DNA from: Paraburkholderia sp. BL21I4N1
GTDB lineage: Bacteria; Pseudomonadota; Gammaproteobacteria; Burkholderiales; Burkholderiaceae
DNA: 64,000 bases
Assembly: GCF_002973525.1 (NCBI RefSeq)
Contig: NZ_PVEN01000005.1
Location: 310,001 to 374,000, forward strand
Direction: 5' to 3'
In this document: piece after piece, positions 58,206-64,000 of the stretch
Numbering within the stretch: the first letter of the stretch is position 1
Layout: each line of letters opens with the position of its first letter
Position numbers and translations under genes: made by a program
Notes under the pieces: model-generated
What the model was told of the DNA's origin: nothing
The model's database searches: none
What the model saw: the letters and a program-made list of their open reading frames with translations, nothing else

Positions 58206-61200
58206 CACCAGAGCCCCAATCGAACGCGCAGCGTGCCGTTGCCGTCGTACACCAGCAACGTTGAATCGCTCAGCGTGAGATAGCCACTCCCGCCGTTCGC
58301 CCCATTCATCGTCAGCGTTCCGTTCTTGTCGAGCTTCCACCGCGGCTGGCCATTGGCGCCGACGGCGGTCGATTGGATGATGTCGCCGATCATCGCGTTC
58401 TGGATCCAGCTCGTACCGATGAACGCCTGACTGATGAATACCTGCCCGCCCTGCACGACGAACGGTGAGCTCACTGCACTGCCGTTCGGGTCGAGGATAG
58501 CCACGCGACTCGCCGATAGCAGCACCGTCGACTCGACGACGCCGCTGCTATTGTCAACGCCCACGCCGATCCCGGCGATGTAGGTGTGCCCGTTGGACGT
58601 GATCTGCGTCTTGATCTGGTACGACGCGGCCACGCGGCCGTTCAAATCTGCGTACGAGCTCGCCACTGTCTGCACTGCCGCGGCATTGGCATTTGCCTGC
58701 GCCTGCACCGTCGTGATCTGCGATGCCTGAGCACTGTCCGCATCAACGCGCGCTTGCGTTTCAGTCTGAATCGTCGCGAGCAGCTTCGCACTTGTCGACG
58801 CGATTTGCGCTGTCGTCGTTTCAAGATCTCGCGAGAGAGCGAGATCGCCCTCGGCGCGTGCCGACTGCTCCGACCACACACCAGCGTAGACTTGAGTCGA
58901 TCCGGCATAGTCGCCCGTGGCGCCGGCCATCGCCGGAATGACGACCTGCGCACTGACCTGGTCGAGCCGGGTTGAAAGCGCCGTGTCCCCTGCGGCGCGC
59001 GCCTGCTGCTCCGTGGTAATGGCGGCGGCGTTGTCCGCGACTGACTGCTGGATGCCGGGAATCGCCTGGATCGGTGCAAGCACGTCCTGCGCGAGCTGTC
59101 CCTGCGTAATCTGATTTGTCAGGTACGTCAGGATCTCGGTTGCGTCGCTGCTGCTCTGTCCGTTGACGCCAGCTCCGGTCGGGTACCACGGCCCGATATT
59201 CCCCGACGTGTCGACGAGACGCCCCCAGAAAAAGAACGAGCGGCCGGCAGCCAAACCCATCAGGCTCGCGCGAGCCTGTGGATAAGCGTAGTCGGATAGC
59301 TTCACGGCAGTGCTGCGATCGCTCGTCTGGCTGTACCAGATTTCGGTTCGCTGAGTGTCGCCGGCGGAACCGTCCGCAGGGAAAGCCCAGTCGAGCTGGA
59401 TCGCAAAGACCTGCGTTGTGGTCGCAAGCGATACGAGTGACGGCGGCGGACTGGTCTTTCCGGTCAGCGCCGTGTCCACGCCATAGGCGGGGACCGACGT
59501 AACGCCCATCGCATTCACCGCACGCACTCGCGCGAGATATGTGCCCTGATAGATTCCCGCGACCTCGACCTGCAGGCCGCCCGTCGAGTTGACCGTAACC
59601 CACTCGCCGTTGTCCTTGCGCCACTCGGGCAGATACGAAACAGCCTTGTCGGCAGAATTCCATGCGATGACCATGACGGTCTTCGAAATGCCCTGATCGA
59701 TCACCGAATACGTCGAAGTCGTCACGCCAGTCGGCGGCTGCTGCGCCGAAGGCGGAACTACCGTCACAGGCCGCACCTGGATTGCCGCTCCATTGTCGAT
59801 CGCGGCATATTTGCCTGGTTCGTGCTGGGTCGCGTTGATGGTGTATGTGGTCTGGTCGTTGTCCGACGATTCTTGAATGCTCACCACCCGGAAAAGCTGC
59901 GTCGCAAGGTCTGCGCTCTCCAGCATCCATACCGCGTCCGTAACCGGGTCTTGGTCGTACGCCGACGAGACCGTCACCGTGTCGCCGTCGACCGACGAGA
60001 CCGCGCGAGCCTGCGCGACACCGGTAGGCAAAATCGCGGTGAGTGTGTCTCCCGCCGAGACGACCGGAGCCTTATCGAGAGTGATCGCCCTTCCCGCCGC
60101 CGTCCGGATGCGGCCACCAATGCGGCGCCCTGCCTTCGCCGGGTCCGCAACGCCAATGATTTTCCCGGGCGCGCATAGCGTCGCGTCCAGCCCGACAGAG
60201 AATGAGACGGTGTTGGTCTCATAACGGCTCGTAAGCAGCATCCACCGCCCAAGCCGGTGCGCCTGCCCCTGTGACGTTGTACCGAACGCCGTGATCTGCG
60301 CCTTGACGACGCCGTATCGAGCGATGCCATCGTCATCAGGGACCGGCTCGACAGCCTGCTTGAACTGGTTCGCCGGGTCATTCCAGCTTACGAGCGCGGT
60401 CGTATATCGCGTCTTGCGCTCCGACCCGACGTATTTGAACTGGCCGTCGATGACGTTGGCAGCCGTGTAGACGTAGTCCGGATCTGCAGGTATGTCGGCA
60501 GCGGCCACGACAGAGCCCGGTCCCCAATAAGCGATGCCGCGAAACGCAGTGGCCAGATCCTGCAACACCTTGTACGCGTCGGCCTGCGTCTGGATTACAC
60601 AGTTGCAGGTGAATCGGGGCTCCTGGCCACCCTTGCCGTCCGAGACCATCACATCGCAATACTGTGCGATCGCGTAAAGCCCCCACTTGTCCACCATCGA
60701 CGCGTCGACGCGATTGCCGAGCCCGTAGCGCGCATTGAGCACCAGGTCGTAGAACACCCAGGCCGGGTTGTTGGACCATGCCGTCTTGAACGTGCCGTCC
60801 CACGCCCCCGAATACACCCGCGCCTCGGGATCGTAGTTCGTCGGCACCCGGATCATAAGACCCTTGATGTCATACGAGCGAGTCGGCACCGAACTGAACG
60901 ACTGGGCGTCGAACGACAGCCCGACCAGCGCGCTCATCGGATAGCGGAGCTTGCGGTCGATTACTTCGGTGATCGCTTCAATGTTGATCGTATCGGCGAT
61001 CAGCGAACTGTGAGCGTTCGGTGTGATGCGGCGCACGCGTACCAACCAGCTCGTCGTCGCGGCCGGCAACTCGATGCGTACGCTGCGTTCGTAAAGCGAT
61101 GTCGTCTTGCCATCGAACGCGCCTGACGCCACTTGGGCATACGAGCCGCCATCAACCGCGAGATCGATCGCATACTCGATGCGGTATCCAGTGACATTCC

Positions 61201-61597
61201 CCGTCGACGCGTCGGACTTCTGCAACGCCGGCACACCGAACCGGATGCGCACCGCGGTGAGCTGCGTATTCTGGATCTGGTGGACCCACGGCGAATCCGA
61301 CGTCAAAGGCGTGCTGACGGCAGTCTCATTCTCGACCGCCGGGAAACCCGACAGATACGTCTGATCCTGGGTGCCTGTCCGGGTATCGACGCTGTAGTTC
61401 GAGAAATTCGTCGAGCCGTCGCTATTCTGAATCGGCGTGCCGTCGAGAAACACGGATTGAAGCCCGTTCGCAAGACCGGCGATCGGCCCCTCGGAGATGA
61501 CGTCGAGCACCTTGGCGTAGGCGATCGAGTGCAGGCTATCCGGCGACTCGCTGGGCGTGCCGCCCGAGCCCCCTCCCTTCGAACCTTGGATGCGCAT
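58205..61597 (-). CDS. Phage host-specificity (tail tip) protein J
   Basis: The 1130-residue central tail-tip protein that contacts the receptor, the counterpart of lambda gpJ. The N-terminal part begins with the J pattern (SPDSLHSIAYAKVLDVISEGPIAGL). Fibronectin type III-like repeats lie around 600-800, a helical coiled-coil-like region with ETQARVDADSAQ repeats around 840-1010, and a DUF1983-like region (ASYQIKTQITSNGHTYIAGIG onward) near the end. The last residues (LLVYDGNGTLRVRLGLW) resemble the module that opens the next gene. No frameshift is seen. Confidence 0.95.
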   Translation of the reverse strand: MRIQGSKGGGSGGTPSESPDSLHSIAYAKVLDVISEGPIAGLANGLQSVFLDGTPIQNSDGSTNFSNYSVDTRTGTQDQTYLSGFPAVENETAVSTPLTSDSPWVHQIQNTQLTAVRIRFGVPALQKSDASTGNVTGYRIEYAIDLAVDGGSYAQVASGAFDGKTTSLYERSVRIELPAATTSWLVRVRRITPNAHSSLIADTINIEAITEVIDRKLRYPMSALVGLSFDAQSFSSVPTRSYDIKGLMIRVPTNYDPEARVYSGAWDGTFKTAWSNNPAWVFYDLVLNARYGLGNRVDASMVDKWGLYAIAQYCDVMVSDGKGGQEPRFTCNCVIQTQADAYKVLQDLATAFRGIAYWGPGSVVAAADIPADPDYVYTAANVIDGQFKYVGSERKTRYTTALVSWNDPANQFKQAVEPVPDDDGIARYGVVKAQITAFGTTSQGQAHRLGRWMLLTSRYETNTVSFSVGLDATLCAPGKIIGVADPAKAGRRIGGRIRTAAGRAITLDKAPVVSAGDTLTAILPTGVAQARAVSSVDGDTVTVSSAYDQDPVTDAVWMLESADLATQLFRVVSIQESSDNDQTTYTINATQHEPGKYAAIDNGAAIQVRPVTVVPPSAQQPPTGVTTSTYSVIDQGISKTVMVIAWNSADKAVSYLPEWRKDNGEWVTVNSTGGLQVEVAGIYQGTYLARVRAVNAMGVTSVPAYGVDTALTGKTSPPPSLVSLATTTQVFAIQLDWAFPADGSAGDTQRTEIWYSQTSDRSTAVKLSDYAYPQARASLMGLAAGRSFFFWGRLVDTSGNIGPWYPTGAGVNGQSSSDATEILTYLTNQITQGQLAQDVLAPIQAIPGIQQSVADNAAAITTEQQARAAGDTALSTRLDQVSAQVVIPAMAGATGDYAGSTQVYAGVWSEQSARAEGDLALSRDLETTTAQIASTSAKLLATIQTETQARVDADSAQASQITTVQAQANANAAAVQTVASSYADLNGRVAASYQIKTQITSNGHTYIAGIGVGVDNSSGVVESTVLLSASRVAILDPNGSAVSSPFVVQGGQVFISQAFIGTSWIQNAMIGDIIQSTAVGANGQPRWKLDKNGTLTMNGANGGSGYLTLSDSTLLVYDGNGTLRVRLGLW

Positions 61598-61599
61598 AT

Positions 61600-62175
61600 C
61601 TAGTTCTGGTCTTGGGCGAAGATGCCCGAGCTGATGACTTTGGAGCCGACCGTCATCCGGCCGTACACCAGTGGAACGGGCTCGCCCTGCGCCGCGCTAT
61701 TCACGGGACCATTGAAGTAATAGGACGTCCCGTTGTTGGGACCAGCCCCGGCGAGCCCGCTGGTTTGCGGGCTGAGCATCTGCATGACGCCGCCGAGCAT
61801 CATCGAAGCGCCGAGGCCGATCAGTGTCGAGCCGCCGAACTCGCTGGTGAAGACTCCGACGACGACAAGCGCGGCGCCAAGAATGGTTTGAAACAGGCCG
61901 CCGTTCTTGCTGCCGATGAGGATAGGTGCGATGCGGATTTCGTCGCTGCCGACCGGATGCTCGATCTCATCGTCGGCGACGTTGCGCCGGCCGTGAAAGA
62001 CGGCAAACGTCAGGCCGTTGTCTTTGGCGTTCATCATAAATTTCTCGAAGCCCGGCACCGTCACGCACAGCGCGCGCACCGCCTCGCGCGTCGATGACAC
62101 GGCCAGCCGGTGAATGCGGCCGAACCGCGTCCCCGCGACGCCATAGAGGCGTACGGTTCTGAGTGTGTCGCTCAT
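61600..62175 (-). CDS. Phage tail assembly protein I
   Basis: A 191-residue protein of the lambda gpI family, needed for tail-tip assembly. The N-terminal ubiquitin-like part (LRTVRLYGVAGTRFGRIHRLAVSSTREAVRAL) is followed by a hydrophobic Gly-rich segment (LFQTILGAALVVVGVFTSEFGGSTLIGLGASMMLGG) and a conserved end (GEPVPLVYGRMTVGSKVISSGI). It starts 6 bp after K and ends 2 bp before J. Confidence 0.93.
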   Translation of the reverse strand: MSDTLRTVRLYGVAGTRFGRIHRLAVSSTREAVRALCVTVPGFEKFMMNAKDNGLTFAVFHGRRNVADDEIEHPVGSDEIRIAPILIGSKNGGLFQTILGAALVVVGVFTSEFGGSTLIGLGASMMLGGVMQMLSPQTSGLAGAGPNNGTSYYFNGPVNSAAQGEPVPLVYGRMTVGSKVISSGIFAQDQN

Positions 62176-62181
62176 ATTTTT

Positions 62182-62925
62182 TTATCCCTTGTAGCGCAGC
62201 ACCGTGCGCAGGCTGTGCACCCACATGCCGCCCCAAACGGTGCGGCCCGATAACCGGCCATACATATGATGCAGAAGCACGCCATCGCCGAGATAGATGC
62301 CTGCGTGATTCGGCACGCCGTTCTTGCTGCGGATCTGCATCAGCAGCACGTCGCCGCGCTGCAGCTCGGCTTCCTGTCCCATGTCGACGAAGCCGGCGGC
62401 CGCGAAATTGTCGAGATAGAGATTCGACTTGCCGTCGTCCCACCACCCGTCCGGTCGTTCGAAGTCGGGCAGCTCGACGCCACGCTCAAGCAGGTAGTAG
62501 CTTTTGATCAGGTCGTAGCAGTCATGCACGCCATGCACGAACTGCCGCCCGATCAGGGGTGCGACGTAGCCGGTCGGACCGAATTCGCACCAATCGTCTA
62601 TGCCGATCAAGCCGTCTTCCTGCACGCCGAGCGACACAATCACCCACGCGCCAATGCCGGACCGCTCGCACATAGAACGGTCCGCGCCGCTGGGGCGCGC
62701 CGGCATGCCCGGATGCGAATGCACGAACGCGACGATTCGACCCAAATCCTCGGCACGGGCATAGTCGTGCCCTGATACCGTCAAATCCTCTTCCGGCTTC
62801 GTCGCCCGATTCGTGCAAGGCAGATATGTCTCGCCGTTGACAGCGTCGACGATGAACCCGACACACTCGCGCGGATACTCCGCGAGCGCGTGCGCCGCGA
62901 TCGCGTTCTTGGTCGTCTCGTTCAT
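62182..62925 (-). CDS. Phage tail assembly protein K (JAMM + NlpC/P60)
   Basis: The 247-residue two-domain peptidase of lambda-like tails. The JAMM domain has FVHSHPGMPARPSGADRSMCE (His69, His71, Asp82 metal set) and the NlpC/P60 domain has HDCYDLIKSYYLLERG (Cys136) and VPNHAGIYLGDG (His207). The start at 62925 overlaps the L stop (TGATG); upstream in-frame sequence is the L gene in another frame. It probably trims cell wall or tail components during assembly or entry. Confidence 0.93.
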   Translation of the reverse strand: MNETTKNAIAAHALAEYPRECVGFIVDAVNGETYLPCTNRATKPEEDLTVSGHDYARAEDLGRIVAFVHSHPGMPARPSGADRSMCERSGIGAWVIVSLGVQEDGLIGIDDWCEFGPTGYVAPLIGRQFVHGVHDCYDLIKSYYLLERGVELPDFERPDGWWDDGKSNLYLDNFAAAGFVDMGQEAELQRGDVLLMQIRSKNGVPNHAGIYLGDGVLLHHMYGRLSGRTVWGGMWVHSLRTVLRYKG

Positions 62926-63605
62926 CAGGAAAGGTTGTCGCTGAGGAAGCCGCCGAAACTGAGCGGCTGGTTGACACCGAACCGGCATTCGCACCCGCTG
63001 GTACGCTTGCTGCATCGATCGAGCGCAGGATCGGTCACAGGGTTGTCGTTCACATCGAAATACGCAGTACCGGTGTAGCCGCAGTTCGCATCCCGATACA
63101 TCCACTGACACATCGGCGCGATCTGCCGCGCCGGCAGTTGCTGCCCACCGAAGTCGAGCGCAGAAGCCAGCATGAAATCGACCTGGACGTTGGTCTCGCT
63201 GCTCTTTTGCTCGATGTACCAAAGCTCGGGCGCCATTTCCTCGTTAGGGTCGGCCGTCGGATTGCCGCCCGCGAAGTTGACCGCGTCGAGGTACTTCGTG
63301 AGCGTGCGCCGGCGGCGCACCTTTGCGCCCACCATATCGGCGAGAAAGACACACAGCGCGGAAATGGTTCCGTTTAGGTTGGCGACCGAAAGCGTCGGCG
63401 AAGGCTGCTGCGCATCCGACGTGTGCTCGAAGCCAGTTGCCTGAATCGGCCACGGTTTGTATTCGTTGCCCTGCCAGAAGATCGACGTCGACTGAAGGTG
63501 GCCATGAAAGCGCAGCACGTCGCCGCCTATCGCTGTGCAGTCGACCTCGAATAGCTCAACTAACGCGCCAGGTTCGAGCTGCTGGATGTCTGCGTTGATT
63601 GCCAT
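62925..63605 (-). CDS. Phage minor tail protein L
   Basis: A 226-residue member of the lambda gpL family (tail-tip component). It opens MAINADIQQLEPGALVELFEVDC and has the cysteine-rich C-terminal part typical of L proteins (IAPMCQWMYRDANCGYTGTAYFDVND, then DRCSKRTSGCECRF), which in relatives coordinates an iron-sulfur cluster. The ATG overlaps the preceding gene's stop (TAGATG). Confidence 0.93.
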   Translation of the reverse strand: MAINADIQQLEPGALVELFEVDCTAIGGDVLRFHGHLQSTSIFWQGNEYKPWPIQATGFEHTSDAQQPSPTLSVANLNGTISALCVFLADMVGAKVRRRRTLTKYLDAVNFAGGNPTADPNEEMAPELWYIEQKSSETNVQVDFMLASALDFGGQQLPARQIAPMCQWMYRDANCGYTGTAYFDVNDNPVTDPALDRCSKRTSGCECRFGVNQPLSFGGFLSDNLS

Positions 63606-64000
63606 CTAGATTCCTACTGCGAGGTACTGCAGCGGCCGGACTCCGCCGCTTCCGGTGTAGTCGTTCACGTGGAAATTCGCGTTAGTGAGCGTGAAGCCCG
63701 TCATGGTGAGCAGGCAGTTCGTGTAGTTGCTCACGATGACGGGAATGCATACAAACTGCGCTGTCGTGAATGGCTTCGTGAATGCGACGGTTGCATCCCC
63801 GCCGCTATTGGTTGACGCCTGCCCCCAGTTAAAGATGAGGCCGCCCAGCCATGTCGGAAAGGCTATAAAACCTGTCGTTCCAAAGAGCGCCGCGAACCCC
63901 AGACGCAGTTTTTTTGGAGTGACAACAGCCGGATAATCTACAACTCCAGCGTTCACTTCCGCCTGCGTGGCGGTGCGGGTAAGACCCGCGGTTGTATCGG
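63606..64000 (-). CDS. Tail fibre protein with gp53-like C-terminus (truncated by window edge)
   Basis: Only the last 130 or so residues are visible; the frame stays open to the window edge and the N-terminus is outside. The end has the fibre-linker pattern TATQAEVNAGVV followed by VTPKKLRLGFAALFGTTGF and a gp53-like domain with the GGLIFNWGQAS motif. Such domains form trimeric receptor-binding tips. It sits directly before L, where lambda has the tail protein M. Confidence 0.8.
   Translation of the reverse strand, partial: DTTAGLTRTATQAEVNAGVVDYPAVVTPKKLRLGFAALFGTTGFIAFPTWLGGLIFNWGQASTNSGGDATVAFTKPFTTAQFVCIPVIVSNYTNCLLTMTGFTLTNANFHVNDYTGSGGVRPLQYLAVGI

Larger units (their letters stand above)
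53957..64000. mobile_element. Left end of a lambda-like (siphovirus) prophage integrated in tRNA-His
   Basis: The element begins at the partial tRNA-His and runs past the right edge. Its genes, read toward the attachment site, are tail fibre, L, K, I, J, small tail-tip proteins, lipoprotein, lysis cassette. One gene with an SOS box reads the other way. Many genes overlap by ATGA or TGATG junctions, as in phage operons. No integrase, repressor, terminase or head gene is present, so they must lie to the right. Whether the prophage is intact cannot be judged from here. Confidence 0.92.

Overview
The window is high-GC chromosomal DNA. Gene order (rpsF-priB-rpsR-rplI-dnaB, sbp-cysTWA-cysB, a split Ara4N lipid A locus, hom-thrC-moeA) and protein content point to a Burkholderiaceae beta-proteobacterium, most likely Paraburkholderia. 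That assignment is inference from synteny and protein character. Roughly the first 53.9 kb is ordinary chromosome; the last 10 kb is the left end of a lambda-like prophage.

Region by region: 1-5.6 kb holds minus-strand metabolism (moeA, thrC, hom, alaT). 6.1-14.3 kb holds an Mth938-like gene and a plus-strand locus for 4-amino-4-deoxy-L-arabinose (Ara4N) modification of lipid A (arnT, a single SMR-type flippase subunit, arnB, arnC, arnA as two overlapping genes, arnD). 14.4-19.5 kb holds bcp, a candidate small RNA, a PIN-PhoH protein, an NlpC/P60 lipoprotein and an SDR protein lacking its catalytic residues. 19.6-24.4 kb (minus) holds a DUF47-pit phosphate pair, dnaB and the S6-PriB-S18-L9 operon. 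24.6-26.5 kb is an ECF sigma/anti-sigma pair. 26.6-31.6 kb is a LysR regulator divergent from gcl-hyi-glxR, which turns glyoxylate into glycerate. 32.2-39.1 kb holds a DUF3597 protein, an asparaginase and the sulfate uptake operon sbp-cysT-cysW-cysA-cysB. 39.4-44.6 kb holds lexA behind two SOS boxes, small unknown genes, a universal stress protein and a NodIJ-type ABC exporter. 44.9-48.8 kb is a LysR regulator divergent from an M20 peptidase and an MHS-type transporter. 48.9-53.8 kb holds an aldo/keto reductase, small genes, a sulfation pair (TPR-sulfotransferase overlapping an APS kinase) and a Tyr/Gly/His-rich lipoprotein.

At 53957-54006 lies only the 3' 50 nt of a tRNA-His, next to the tRNA's own terminator. 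This is the attachment-site duplication left by a prophage that continues past the right edge. Inside it, from left to right: a plus-strand gene with a perfect LexA box over its promoter; then minus-strand genes for a 3TM holin, a GH108 endolysin, a one-TM protein, a lipoprotein moron set off by tandem terminators, three small tail-tip or fibre proteins, the host-specificity protein J, tail proteins I, K and L, and a truncated gp53-like fibre gene. No integrase, repressor or head genes are in the window; they must lie to the right.

The most unusual items are the SOS-controlled gene at the prophage edge, the SDR protein in which all four catalytic positions are replaced, the dedicated sulfotransferase/APS-kinase pair, the candidate small RNA after bcp, the degenerate SGNH-like phage lipoprotein and the duplicated tail-tip module. 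All calls come from reading the sequence; no database search was run.
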